From: Actinomadura pelletieri DSM 43383
Lineage (GTDB): Bacteria > Actinomycetota > Actinomycetes > Streptosporangiales > Streptosporangiaceae
Direction: 5' to 3'
Assembly (NCBI RefSeq): GCF_003634705.1
Contig: NZ_RBWU01000001.1
Span: forward strand, 434,001-498,000
DNA length: 64,000 bases
Position 1 is the stretch's first letter, and each line of letters opens with the position of its first letter. Positions 8,258 through 17,426 of this stretch are shown here, piece after piece. The position numbers and the translations under genes are program-made. Under the pieces are notes generated by a model. It saw only the letters and a list, made by a program, of their open reading frames with translations, was not told the origin of the DNA and made no database searches.

Positions 8258-9070
8258 TCAGTGATGAGCCGGTGAGGCGTCGTTCGTTTCGAGGGGTGGG
8301 CCGTAGATTTGGGGGCCCAGGGACTGGCCGCCGTCCGCCGTCAGGGTCGTGCCGGTGATGTAGGCGGCGCGGTCGCTGAGGAGGAGGCCGATGAGGTCGC
8401 CGACCTCGGAGGCTCCGGCGAAACGGCGTAGCGGAACGGACGCCAGGACCCGGTCACGGTCCTCCTGTTCGGCCCACAGGGCGTTGCCCGCGCCCTCTGT
8501 TTCGGTGGGGCCGGGCGCGATGCAGTTCAGGCGGATGTCGTAGCGGGCCCATTCGACGGCGAGCGTGCGGGTCATGGCCACGACGCCCGCCTTGGCGGCG
8601 GCGCTGTGGACGGTGCCGGGGTGGCCCGTCCAGGCGTAGGTGGCGATCACGCTGACGATCGAGCCGGGACGGTTCGCCTCGATCATGCGGCGCGCCACCG
8701 CGGAGGTGCAGTTCCACGTCCCGTTGAGGACGATGTCGACCACGGCCCGCCACCCGTTCGGCGACAGCTTCTCCGCCGGGGTGACGAAATTGCCCGCCGC
8801 GTTGTTGACCAGGCCGTCGATCCTGCCGAAGCGGTCCATGGCGGCGTCGACGGCCGCCTCGACGGCGGCGGGGTCGCGGACGTCGGCGGTGTGCGCCAGG
8901 GCGTCGCCGCCCTGGCGCCTCACCTCGTCCGCGATCTTCTGGAGGGGTTCCGCGCGGCGTCCGATCACGGTCACCGACGCACCGAGGGCGGCCAGATGGA
9001 GGGCGGTGGCCGCGCCTATGCCGGTACCGCCTCCGGTGACGAGATAGGCGCGCTCTGCCAGTGATTCCAC
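8258..9070 (-). CDS. SDR-family enoyl/dienoyl-CoA reductase-like oxidoreductase
   Basis: 270 residues with a Rossmann fold: TGGGTGIG at about 12-19 for NAD(P), NNAAGNF at about 90. The usual YxxxK catalytic pair is present only as HSAAAKAGV: the tyrosine is replaced by histidine. The surrounding text (AKAGVVAMTRTLAVEWA, then IAPGPTETEGA) resembles 2,4-dienoyl-CoA reductases, which also lack that tyrosine. Probable role: NADPH-dependent reduction of a dienoyl-CoA. It starts with GTG at 9070 after GAGGAGAAC and is the last gene of an acyl-CoA/transport operon. The substrate is inference. Confidence 0.88.
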   Translation of the reverse strand: MESLAERAYLVTGGGTGIGAATALHLAALGASVTVIGRRAEPLQKIADEVRRQGGDALAHTADVRDPAAVEAAVDAAMDRFGRIDGLVNNAAGNFVTPAEKLSPNGWRAVVDIVLNGTWNCTSAVARRMIEANRPGSIVSVIATYAWTGHPGTVHSAAAKAGVVAMTRTLAVEWARYDIRLNCIAPGPTETEGAGNALWAEQEDRDRVLASVPLRRFAGASEVGDLIGLLLSDRAAYITGTTLTADGGQSLGPQIYGPPLETNDASPAHH

Positions 9071-9102
9071 TGCTCGTTCTCCTCGGTGCGTTCGGGGGTG
9101 CC

Positions 9103-10206
9103 TCAGGACTTCGCGAATTCCTGGAACCGCTTCAGGACGGCGTCACGGTTCGAGCCCCACCATTCGCTGTCCTGGAGGAACTGCACCTCCACGTTCTGCG
9201 GGTGCGAGGGCAGCGTCTTCGCGAACTCCTTGTCCATCAGGTCGAGGGCCTTCGCGTTCGACGGGCCGTTCGGGTACTTGCTCCAGACGCTCGCCTGGAT
9301 CTCGGGCCGGACGGAGAACTCCATCAGCTTGAAGGCGTTCTCCTTGTTCGGCGCGTCCTTGACGACCGACCAGGCGGCGAGCTGGAACATGCCGCCGTTC
9401 CAGGTGAATTCGAGCGGCGCGCCGCCCTTCTTCAGCGCGCCGATGCGTCCGGAGAAGATGCTGGTCGCGCCGACCTGCTTGCTGACGAGCATCTGGCCGG
9501 GCTGGGCACCGGACGTCCACCACTGCGGGACGTTCGGCTTCAGCTTGTCGAAACTGCGGAACGCGCGGTCCACGTCGATCGGGTACACGGCCTTCATGTC
9601 GACGCCGTCGGCGAGCACGGCGAACTCCATGTCAGGCGGGACGCCGTTGTCGGCGCCGCGCAGCGAGCGGCGGCCGGGGAATTTCTCGGTGTCCCAGAAG
9701 TCGGCCCAGCTCTGCATCTTCTTTCCGGCGCCGACGACCGAGGTGTTCCAGGCCATGACGATGGAGAACAGGTAGTACGTGAGCCAGTTCTTGTCCACGT
9801 ACGCCGGGTCGATGCCGGGGATGTTGAGCAGCCGGTCGGGCAGCGGCTCGAAGTACTTGCGGCCGATGGGCAAAACCGTGCTGGGGCCACCGGCGATGAG
9901 GTCCCATTCGATGTTGCCGGTCTCGACCATCGCCTTGATCTTGGCGGGGGTCGGCGGGCCGGCCACCACGACCTCGATCCCGGTCTCCTTGCTGAACGGC
10001 TCGAAGATGTACTTCTTCTCCGCCTCGACGAGCGCGCCGCCCCAGTCGGCGACGACGACCTTCTTGCTGCCGCCGCCCTTGTCGTCGGAGCCGCCGCAGG
10101 CGCCGAGCACCGGCGCGGCGGCGAGGCCGCCCGCGAGCAGGACGCCGCCGCGCAGCACGTCACGGCGCGACGGCGAGTAACTCTGTGATCTTCCGGGGAA
10201 CTTCAT
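9103..10206 (-). CDS. ABC transporter substrate-binding lipoprotein (polyamine/iron type), Tat-exported
   Basis: 367 residues. A twin-arginine signal (SRRDVLRGG, Arg14-Arg15) is followed by the lipobox LGAC (Cys37), so it is exported folded and then lipid-anchored. The mature part is a family-1/8 binding protein (VVVADWGGALVEAEKKYIFEPF near the start, ENAFKLMEFSVRPEIQASV near the end) related to PotD/PotF-type proteins. Its ATPase and permeases lie upstream in the same operon, separated by three acyl-CoA-metabolism genes. The ligand is unknown; the neighbours suggest an organic acid or its amide or amine conjugate. Confidence 0.92.
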   Translation of the reverse strand: MKFPGRSQSYSPSRRDVLRGGVLLAGGLAAAPVLGACGGSDDKGGGSKKVVVADWGGALVEAEKKYIFEPFSKETGIEVVVAGPPTPAKIKAMVETGNIEWDLIAGGPSTVLPIGRKYFEPLPDRLLNIPGIDPAYVDKNWLTYYLFSIVMAWNTSVVGAGKKMQSWADFWDTEKFPGRRSLRGADNGVPPDMEFAVLADGVDMKAVYPIDVDRAFRSFDKLKPNVPQWWTSGAQPGQMLVSKQVGATSIFSGRIGALKKGGAPLEFTWNGGMFQLAAWSVVKDAPNKENAFKLMEFSVRPEIQASVWSKYPNGPSNAKALDLMDKEFAKTLPSHPQNVEVQFLQDSEWWGSNRDAVLKRFQEFAKS

Positions 10207-10269
10207 GGAATCGTCCTTTGGTGGGGGATGGCGCGGAACTCAGGGATGGTGACCTGGTCGAAGGGTGAT

Positions 10270-11430
10270 TCAGCGGAACATGCCTCGTTTGAGCAGGTTG
10301 CGGGCGATGATGATGCGTTGGATTTCGGAGGTGCCTTCCCATATCCGTTCGATGCGGGCGTTACGGTACGCGCGTTCGACGTACGTCTCGTTCATGTAGC
10401 CGGTACCGCCGAAGATCTGGAGGACCCGGTCGGCGACCCGGCCGAGGGCCTCGCTGGCGAACAGCTTCGCCGTGGCCGCCTTCGCGTGGACGATCTTGGG
10501 CGCCGCGCCCTGGTCGACCGACCAGGCCGCCTCGTAGGTCATCAGCCGGGACGCGTGCAGGTCCGTGGCGCAGTCGGCGAGCATGAACTGGATCGCCTGG
10601 TAGTCGGCGATGGGACGGCCGAACTGGACGCGCTGTTCCGCCCACTCCACGCCGTCGTCGATGAGCCGGGCCATGGGGCCGAGGCAGCGGGCGGCCGTCA
10701 TGATCCGGCCGCTGCTCAGCGCGCCGTGCCCGAGGCTGAAACCGTGACCGGGCTCGCCGAGCACGTTCCCCTCGGGGACGGCGCAGTCGTCGAACACGAG
10801 TTCCGCCTGGCGGTAGCCGCGGTGGCCCATCGTCTTGTGGAGTTGTCCGACGCTGAACCCAGGCGTGCCCTTCTCGACCAGGAACGCGGTGATGCGGTCC
10901 TGCTCGCGGTCGGGGTGGGTCAGCGCGAAGACGATGGCGAAGTCGGCGGTGTCGCCGTGGCTGATGAACCGTTTCCGGCCGTTGATGATCCAGGAGCCGT
11001 CGCGCAGTTCCGCGCGGGTGCGAATGTTCGCGGCGTCCGATCCGGTGTCGGGTTCGGTGAGCGCGAAACACCATTGGACGTCGCCGCGCACGCACGGGAT
11101 CAGGAACCGTTCGCGCTGCTCGTCGTCGCAGGCGAGCAGAACACTCGGTGTCGTCGGCACGACCTCGGCGAGGCCGCCGAGCGCGCGGAACAGTTCCTCG
11201 GTGACCAGGACCTGGCTGAGCACGTCCATTCCGCCGCCGCCGACTTCTTCGGGCATCCCCATCGAGTTCAGCCCGATGGCGCGGGCCCGTTCCCGGATGC
11301 GCCGTTCGACCTCTTCGGGGAGGCCGTCGTGCTCCTCCACATAGTCCTCGTGCGGAATCAGTTCGGTCTCGGTGAACCTGCGAACCGTGTCGCGGAACTC
11401 CACGAGATGGTCGGGAATCGCGAAGTCCAT
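10270..11430 (-). CDS. acyl-CoA dehydrogenase
   Basis: 386 residues covering the N-terminal helical, middle beta and C-terminal helical domains of FAD acyl-CoA dehydrogenases. FAD/substrate signature: CFALTEPDTGSD (about 127-138). C-terminal: VQFGRPIADYQAIQF and the catalytic-base motif IWEGTSEIQR, whose Glu is the alpha-proton acceptor. It introduces the alpha,beta double bond into a CoA thioester. The ATG at 11430 overlaps the upstream stop by one base (TGATG), so translation is coupled. Chain-length or branched specificity cannot be read. Confidence 0.93.
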   Translation of the reverse strand: MDFAIPDHLVEFRDTVRRFTETELIPHEDYVEEHDGLPEEVERRIRERARAIGLNSMGMPEEVGGGGMDVLSQVLVTEELFRALGGLAEVVPTTPSVLLACDDEQRERFLIPCVRGDVQWCFALTEPDTGSDAANIRTRAELRDGSWIINGRKRFISHGDTADFAIVFALTHPDREQDRITAFLVEKGTPGFSVGQLHKTMGHRGYRQAELVFDDCAVPEGNVLGEPGHGFSLGHGALSSGRIMTAARCLGPMARLIDDGVEWAEQRVQFGRPIADYQAIQFMLADCATDLHASRLMTYEAAWSVDQGAAPKIVHAKAATAKLFASEALGRVADRVLQIFGGTGYMNETYVERAYRNARIERIWEGTSEIQRIIIARNLLKRGMFR

Positions 11431-13583
11431 CAGTTCGGCCGTCCTTTCGGGTTCGCGGCGGGGACGACCAGGGCGTCGAGCGCGAGGCACCCGTCCGGTC
11501 GGCACAGCAGCGGGTTGACGTCGATTTCGGCGATCCGGGGAAAGTCGGCGAGCAGCCGTCCGACCCGGATCGCGGTGTCGGCGAGCGCGTCCATGTCGGC
11601 GGGCGCGGCGCCGCGCAGGCCGCCGAGCAGCGCGCCGACCTTGAGCCGGTCGAGCGCGGCGTGCACGTCCGCGCGGTCGAACGGCCAAAGCAGGGCCGCC
11701 GCGTCGCCGAGCAGTTCGGTGAGGACGCCGCCCGCGCCGATCACGACCAGCGACCCGGCGACGTCGTTGCGCCCGCCGACGATCAGCTCGATGCCCGGCT
11801 CCGCCATCCGTTCCACGAGCAATGGATGCGCGGCCCCGGTGCGGCTCCGGATGCGGGCCACGGCGTCGCGCAGCGCCTGTTCGTCGGCCAGCCCGACCTC
11901 GACACCGCCGATGTCGGACTTGTGGGCGATCTCCGGCGTGTGGACCTTGCACACCACCGGGTAGCCGATCCGGGCGGCGATCACGGCGGCGGCGTCCGCG
12001 TCGGCGGCCACGTCACCGGGAGGCGACGCGATTCCGTAGAGCGCGAGCAGCCGCTTCGCGTCGGCCTCGGGCAGTGTCCCGTCGTGAGTGTCGAGAATCT
12101 CGGACGCGCGCTGCCGGGTGTCCGCATCCGTGTCGGACGTGTCGGGGGACGCGTCGTCGGCGCTCGCGGGCGGACGCGGCGTGCCCGCGAGCGCGACGGC
12201 GCGCAGGGCCGGACGCGTCCCGGCGAGCAGCACGATTCCGTGCCGCGCGGCCAGGTCGGTGAGCCCCGGAGCGAGGTCGGTGGCCATCGTCATCAGCACG
12301 ACCGGCACGTCCAGCTCGGCGGCGGCCTCACCCGCGCCGCTGATCATCTCCGTCCAGCCGATCTCGTCCAGCGGGTCGGAGTGCGCGGGGGCGTCGCCGG
12401 AGAAGACGACGACGTCGACGTTCGGGCACTCGCCCATCGCGCGGGTGGCGGCGCGGTACACGTCCTGGTCGCCCCACGCGTTCGCGCCGAGGTCGAGGGG
12501 GTTGTGCACCGCCATGTACGGCGGCAGCGCGTCGGCCAGCGCGGACTCGGCGGCGTCGTCGAACGCGGCCAGCGGAACGCCGGTGTCCTCGGCGAGGTCG
12601 GCGATCAGCCCGCACTCGCCGCCGGAGCTGGCGAACACCCCGATGGCGCTGCCGCGTGGCCGGCGCTGTGCGGCGAGCAGCGTGCAGAGCGCGATCATCT
12701 CGTCGAGGTCGTGGACGCGGTGCACACCGGTCTGCCGGAACAGCGCGTCGTAGGTGGCGTCCCGTCCGGCGAGCGTGCCGGTGTGCGCGATCGCCGCGGC
12801 CTCGCCGACCGCGGACCGGCCCATCTTCAGCGCGATGACGGACACGTCCAGCTCCGCGGCCCGTTCCGCCAGCGCCCGGAACCGGCCCGTGTCGGCCAGA
12901 CCCTCCATGACGAGGCAGACGACCTTCACGGCGGGGTCGGTGAGGAAGTACTCCAGGCAGTCGGACAGGTCGAGAACGGCCTGGTTCCCGGCCGACACCC
13001 CGTAGGCGACCGCCGGGAGCCGCCCGGACAGCATCGTCGTCAACGCCATGTTTCCGCTCTGCGCAGCGAGCGCCACCGTGCCGTCGGCGCCCGCGTGCAC
13101 GTACGGCATCTCGATGCCCCACAGCGCGGCGCGTCCCCGGTAACTGGCGAGGCCGAGGCAGTTCGGCCCGATCAGCGGCAGACGGCCCTCGGTCGCGGCG
13201 ACGAGATCGTCCTGGCGGCGGCGTCCCTCCGCGTCCCGTTCGGCGAACCCGGCGCCGTACACGACCATGCCGCCCACGCGGAGCCGGGCCGCCTCCGCCG
13301 CGAGCGCCGGAACGCCCGGCGCCGGGATCGCGGCGGCCACCGCGTCCGGCACCTCCGGCAGGTCGCTCAGCGACGGGTAGGCCGCCACGCCGTCCACCTC
13401 CGGGTGCGACGGGTGGACGGCGTACAGCCGGCCGGTGAACCCGACGGCGCGCGTGTTCCGCAGCGTCCGCAGCCCGTACCCGCCCTTCGGCGACGCGCCG
13501 ACGACGGCGACGCTGGCGGGCCGGAACAACCGGTCGAGCCGGTGACCGGTCGTCTCCCGCGCGGACGTGGCCCGGGTGGTCAT
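11430..13583 (-). CDS. NDP-forming acyl-CoA synthetase (acetate-CoA ligase family, fused alpha/beta)
   Basis: 717 residues. The N-terminal CoA-binding Rossmann domain has VAVVGASPKGGYG (about 27-39), the succinyl-CoA-synthetase-like ligase region contains the phosphorylatable His in AIAHTGTLAG, and the C-terminal half is an ATP-grasp domain (GYPVVCKVHTPEIAHKSDIGG). It activates a carboxylic acid to its CoA ester with ATP giving ADP and phosphate. Start and stop codons interlock with the flanking genes (TGATG on both sides). It likely supplies the CoA substrate for the neighbouring dehydrogenase and hydratase. Confidence 0.92.
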   Translation of the reverse strand: MTTRATSARETTGHRLDRLFRPASVAVVGASPKGGYGLRTLRNTRAVGFTGRLYAVHPSHPEVDGVAAYPSLSDLPEVPDAVAAAIPAPGVPALAAEAARLRVGGMVVYGAGFAERDAEGRRRQDDLVAATEGRLPLIGPNCLGLASYRGRAALWGIEMPYVHAGADGTVALAAQSGNMALTTMLSGRLPAVAYGVSAGNQAVLDLSDCLEYFLTDPAVKVVCLVMEGLADTGRFRALAERAAELDVSVIALKMGRSAVGEAAAIAHTGTLAGRDATYDALFRQTGVHRVHDLDEMIALCTLLAAQRRPRGSAIGVFASSGGECGLIADLAEDTGVPLAAFDDAAESALADALPPYMAVHNPLDLGANAWGDQDVYRAATRAMGECPNVDVVVFSGDAPAHSDPLDEIGWTEMISGAGEAAAELDVPVVLMTMATDLAPGLTDLAARHGIVLLAGTRPALRAVALAGTPRPPASADDASPDTSDTDADTRQRASEILDTHDGTLPEADAKRLLALYGIASPPGDVAADADAAAVIAARIGYPVVCKVHTPEIAHKSDIGGVEVGLADEQALRDAVARIRSRTGAAHPLLVERMAEPGIELIVGGRNDVAGSLVVIGAGGVLTELLGDAAALLWPFDRADVHAALDRLKVGALLGGLRGAAPADMDALADTAIRVGRLLADFPRIAEIDVNPLLCRPDGCLALDALVVPAANPKGRPN

Positions 13584-14371
13584 CAGCGCCCCACGAAGAC
13601 GGGACGGCGCTTCTCGATCGCGGCGGCGAGGCCCTCGGCCTTGTCCTCGGTGTGCACGCAGAGCAGCGCGCCACGGTGCTCGTTGCGCAGCGCCTCCTCG
13701 ATCCCGAGCGTGTGCCCCGCCCGGATGTTCCGCTTCGCCTCCCCGATCGCCACGGTCGGACCGGCCGCGAAGATCCGCGCCTGTTCCAGCGCGCGGTCCA
13801 TCAGCTCCTCGGGCGGGACGACATCGCTGACGACGCCGATGCGCAGCGCCTCGTCCGCGTCGATGATCCGGCCGGTGTAGATGAGTTCGGCGGCGCGGGT
13901 CTCGCCGACGATCCGCGGCAGCAGGTACGAACCTCCTGCGTCCGGGCAGATGCCGCGCTGGGTGTAGACCTGGCCGAACCGGGCAGCCGTCGACGCGAAC
14001 CGCATGTCGGCGGTGAGCGCGATGTCGAAGCCCGACCCGGCGGCGACGCCGTTCACGGCCGCGATGACCGGCTTCGGCAGCCAGTAGAGCCGCGCGATCG
14101 TGCGGTGCATCTTCACGGCCCACGACTCCTCGGCCGCGTCCGCCTTGGCCGCCCATTCCTTGACGTCCGCGCCGGAGCAGAAGCCGCGCCCCGCGCCGGT
14201 GATCACCACGGCCCGGACGGACGGTTCCTTCCCCGCATACGCGAGGACGCGGTCCAGCTCGTCGATGTCGGTGTTGGCGATCGCGTTGAGGCGTTCCGGC
14301 CGGTTCAGGGTGAGCACGCCGACGTCGCCGTCCATGTGCCAGGTACAGCACGTGAGTGCCGTCAGATCCAT
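13583..14371 (-). CDS. enoyl-CoA hydratase/isomerase (crotonase family)
   Basis: 262 residues. The oxyanion-hole segment is GRGFCSGADVKEW and the second is NGVAAGSGFDIALTAD. In the catalytic stretch FGQVYTQRGICPDAGGSYLLPR the first Glu of classical hydratases is Gln and the second is Asp, as in PaaG-type ring isomerases, so isomerase or hydrolase activity is possible as well as hydration. The ATG at 14371 is preceded by AAGGGACGC; an in-frame ATG at 14401 has a poorer context. It is coupled to the following acyl-CoA synthetase gene. Confidence 0.9.
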   Translation of the reverse strand: MDLTALTCCTWHMDGDVGVLTLNRPERLNAIANTDIDELDRVLAYAGKEPSVRAVVITGAGRGFCSGADVKEWAAKADAAEESWAVKMHRTIARLYWLPKPVIAAVNGVAAGSGFDIALTADMRFASTAARFGQVYTQRGICPDAGGSYLLPRIVGETRAAELIYTGRIIDADEALRIGVVSDVVPPEELMDRALEQARIFAAGPTVAIGEAKRNIRAGHTLGIEEALRNEHRGALLCVHTEDKAEGLAAAIEKRRPVFVGR

Positions 14372-14452
14372 TGCGTCCCTTCCCGTACGAAATCCATGCA
14401 TGACGAACAGAGGTCGTGGCGGGAGGCGTTCCGGTCGCGGCGGTCCGGCGAG

Positions 14453-15580
14453 TCAGGTCACCTGGGCGAGGAAGCGGCAGTCACCCGGCGCCCAGCTCAG
14501 CCAGTGCGCCGAGCCGGTGTCGTAGTCGGCCCGCTGCGCGGACGGCACCACCACCTGAAGCTCTGCGCCCTCGGCCGTCCGCAGATGCACCTCGATCTGT
14601 GGACCGAGGTAGACGTGGGCGGCGACGGTACAGCTCACCGCGTTGCGTTCGGCGGCGTCCGGCTTGTCGGAGCCGATCCGGAACCGTTCCGGACGGATCA
14701 TGAACTCGCCGGTGGGGTCCGCCGAGCAGTCGTTGTCCTTGTCGACCAGGACACGCCCGGCCATGCCCTCCACTTCCACGACGGTGTGCCGGCCGTCGTC
14801 GTCCACCCGCCGGGCGGGCAGGCAGATCGACTGGCCGAGGAACTTGGCGACGAACGAGTTGACGGGTTCCTCGTACAGCTCGTCCGGCGGCGCGGTCTGC
14901 TGGAGGACGCCACGGTGCATGACGCCGATCCGGTCGGACAGCGCGAGCGCCTCGTCCTGGTCGTGGGTGACGTACAGGACGGTCGCGCCGATCCGCTGCT
15001 GGAGGTTCTTCAGCTCCAGCCGCATGTGGTCGCGCAGGTTGCGGTCGAGGGCGCCGAGGGGCTCGTCCATCAGCAGGACGCTCGGGTCGAACACGAACGC
15101 GCGGGCGAGCGCGACGCGCTGCTGCTGCCCGCCGGACAGTTGCCGGGGGTAGCGGTCCCGGAACTCGGTGAGCTGCGTCATCTTCAGTACGCGGTCGATC
15201 TCGCGCGCCGCGTCGTCCTTCTTCATCCGCCGCATCCGCAGCGGGAACGCGATGTTCTGCGCCACGGTCATGTGCGGGAACAGCGCGTAGTTCTGGAAGA
15301 CCAGCCCGATGTTGCGCTTCTCCGGCACTTCGTCGGTGACGGCGCGTCCGGCCAGGTACACCTCACCGGCGGTCGCCGACTCCAGGCCCGCGAGGATGCG
15401 CAGGTTGGTCGTCTTGCCGGAACCGCTCGGCCCGAGCAGGGTGACGAACTCGCCCTTGGCGATCGCGAGGTTGAAGTCGTGGACGGCGGGCGAGTCCCCG
15501 TACCACTTGTGGATCCCGTCGAAGACCACCTGGTCGGTGGTCGTGGACGCGGTCGTCGGCTTGGTCATCGGCGCGGTCAT
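14453..15580 (-). CDS. ABC transporter ATP-binding protein (PotA-type)
   Basis: 375 residues. Walker A GPSGSGKTT (about 51-59), Q-loop LVFQNYALFPHMTV, signature LSGGQQQR, Walker B LLMDEPLGALD, switch His in VTHDQDEAL, and a C-terminal TOBE domain from about residue 290. It energises the two permeases encoded just upstream and serves the binding protein at 9103-10206. The ATG overlaps the upstream permease stop by four bases. Confidence 0.94.
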   Translation of the reverse strand: MTAPMTKPTTASTTTDQVVFDGIHKWYGDSPAVHDFNLAIAKGEFVTLLGPSGSGKTTNLRILAGLESATAGEVYLAGRAVTDEVPEKRNIGLVFQNYALFPHMTVAQNIAFPLRMRRMKKDDAAREIDRVLKMTQLTEFRDRYPRQLSGGQQQRVALARAFVFDPSVLLMDEPLGALDRNLRDHMRLELKNLQQRIGATVLYVTHDQDEALALSDRIGVMHRGVLQQTAPPDELYEEPVNSFVAKFLGQSICLPARRVDDDGRHTVVEVEGMAGRVLVDKDNDCSADPTGEFMIRPERFRIGSDKPDAAERNAVSCTVAAHVYLGPQIEVHLRTAEGAELQVVVPSAQRADYDTGSAHWLSWAPGDCRFLAQVT

Positions 15581-16470
15581 CGGCGCTCCCGCCGTTCACG
15601 AAGAATCTTGATCAGCTCGGACAGGAGGAACAGCCCCACACAGACGACGATGAGGATCGTGCCGGCGACGGCGAGCGTGGGCGTGAGGTCGTTGCGGACG
15701 CTGTCCCACAGCATGCGCGGGAGCGTGACGGAGCCGCTGCCCCCGACGAACAGGATGATCACGGCCTCGTCGAAGGCGATCACGAACGCGAACAGCGCGC
15801 CCGCCGAGATCGCCGAGGTCAGCGAGGGAAGGGTGATCCGCAGCAGGGTGCGGGTCATGCCGGCGCCGAGCGTCCGGGCCGCGTTCTCCAGTTCGGGGTC
15901 GAACTGCTGGAGCGCGTTCGACACCGCGACCAGGACGTACGGGATGCCCATCACCGAGTACGCCACCGAGATGAGCTGCCAGTGCCCGATCACCTTCAGG
16001 TCGGCGAAGGTGAAGTAGTAGCTCATCGCCAGCACGATGATCGGGATCAGCAGCGGGGAGTAGAGCAGCGCGAAGACGAAGCCCTTCCCTCGGGCGTTGC
16101 TGCGGGCCAGGCCCCAGGCGGCGACGGTCCCGACGACGGTCGCGATCAGCGCGGCCAGGGCCGCGATCCGCGCGCTGAGCAGCGTCGCGTCGACCCATGC
16201 GGAGTCGGCGAAGAACTTGCGGTAGTGCGTCAGCGACCAGCCCTCCAGCGGGAAGGACAGGTAGTCGACGCTGTTGAACGACTCCAGGACGACGATCACG
16301 ATCGGTGTCACGAGGTAGCCGAGCACCAGCGTCACCAGAACGCGCAGGCCCCAGCGCAGCACCCGTTCCAGCGGTGTCGAGGGAGAGCGCCGGTCGCGGC
16401 GCCGTCCCGGGGGCCGCGCGGGCCTGGTCTCGCCGCCGTCGCGGGTCGTCGGCGCGGTCATGGTGCTCAC
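15577..16470 (-). CDS. ABC transporter permease (PotC-type)
   Basis: 297 residues. A proline- and arginine-rich cytoplasmic N-terminus of about 40 residues is followed by six predicted membrane helices and an EAA-type loop (ENAARTLGAGMTRTLLRITLPSL) that contacts the ATPase. The start GTG at 16470 overlaps the preceding permease stop (GTGA); an ATG three codons in (16461) is the alternative. Confidence 0.92.
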   Translation of the reverse strand: MSTMTAPTTRDGGETRPARPPGRRRDRRSPSTPLERVLRWGLRVLVTLVLGYLVTPIVIVVLESFNSVDYLSFPLEGWSLTHYRKFFADSAWVDATLLSARIAALAALIATVVGTVAAWGLARSNARGKGFVFALLYSPLLIPIIVLAMSYYFTFADLKVIGHWQLISVAYSVMGIPYVLVAVSNALQQFDPELENAARTLGAGMTRTLLRITLPSLTSAISAGALFAFVIAFDEAVIILFVGGSGSVTLPRMLWDSVRNDLTPTLAVAGTILIVVCVGLFLLSELIKILRERRERR

Positions 16471-17363
16471 AGCGCCACCAGGCCCTTCACCTTGGTCAAC
16501 CGCCGTACGACCATGGTGAGCGTGGTGGCGATCACCAGCAGCAGCGTGGCCAGCGCCGCGGCCATTCCCCAGTCGAAGTTCACCTGGACGGCCTGCGCGA
16601 TCACCACCGCGATCGTGCTCTGTTTCGGCCCACCGACCAGCGCGGGCGTCACATAGAAGCCGAGCGCGATGACGAACACGAGCATGCCGCTGCTGACGAT
16701 CGCGGGCACCGCCAGCGGCAGGTACACGTGGGCGAAGGCGCGTAGCGGACCGGCGCCGAGCGAGCGGGCGGCGGGCGGCAGCGAGGAGTCGATCTGGTCG
16801 AGCGTCCCCTTGATGATGAGAATCGGGAACGGCAGCAGAATATGCGTCATCGCTATGACCACAGCGCTTTCGCTGTACAGCATTCCCTGCGCGTCTCCGG
16901 TCACCGGTTCGAGTATTGAGGTCACCAGTCCGTTGTCACCCAACAGGACGATCCAGGAGAACGACCGTACCAGGATGCTCGTCCAGAACGGGATGATCAC
17001 GAGAAGTACCAGGAAACGGGCCTTGCGTTTCGATGTCCGCGACAGGAAATACGCCACCGGAAAGCCGAGGACGACGGTGAGCAGTGCCACCTCCGCCGAC
17101 AACCGGACGGTGATGACGAGGACGTCCCAGATCACGTCATCGGTGAACGCGCGCCGGAAGTTCCCCAATCCGGGTTTCGGCTCGGTGACGCTTTTCAGCA
17201 GCATCGCGCCCACCGGATAGGCGTAGACGATCGCCATGAAGGCGACCGGCAGCCCGAGCGCCATCGTGACGAAGTCGGGCCGTCGGGCCCGCCGTCTCGG
17301 CGCCGGCCTGCTCCGGACGTCGCCGGCCGGCGGCAGGCTCGTCGCGGAGGTACGTGCCGTCAC
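16467..17363 (-). CDS. ABC transporter permease (PotB-type)
   Basis: 298 residues, six predicted membrane helices with the first at about 35-55 (ALGLPVAFMAIVYAYPVGAML), and the EAA loop SLGAGPLRAFAHVYLPLAVP. It is the first gene of the nine-gene minus-strand operon and pairs with the PotC-type permease. The start is taken as GTG at 17363; no ATG gives a better N-terminus. The divergent PucR gene lies 259 bp away and is the obvious candidate regulator. Confidence 0.91.
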   Translation of the reverse strand: MTARTSATSLPPAGDVRSRPAPRRRARRPDFVTMALGLPVAFMAIVYAYPVGAMLLKSVTEPKPGLGNFRRAFTDDVIWDVLVITVRLSAEVALLTVVLGFPVAYFLSRTSKRKARFLVLLVIIPFWTSILVRSFSWIVLLGDNGLVTSILEPVTGDAQGMLYSESAVVIAMTHILLPFPILIIKGTLDQIDSSLPPAARSLGAGPLRAFAHVYLPLAVPAIVSSGMLVFVIALGFYVTPALVGGPKQSTIAVVIAQAVQVNFDWGMAAALATLLLVIATTLTMVVRRLTKVKGLVAL

Positions 17364-17414
17364 GCTCCACCATCCCTCCGTTGCCGTATGACGACACAGT
17401 CAACGTTTACGGGC

Positions 17415-17426
17415 TGACATATGTCA
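17415..17426. promoter_or_regulatory. perfect palindrome TGACATATGTCA in divergent promoter region
   Basis: A 12-bp perfect palindrome lies between the divergent PotB-type permease operon (start 17363) and the PucR gene (start 17623). Position and symmetry fit an operator for PucR or another dimeric regulator. I see no second copy in the window. Confidence 0.45.
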
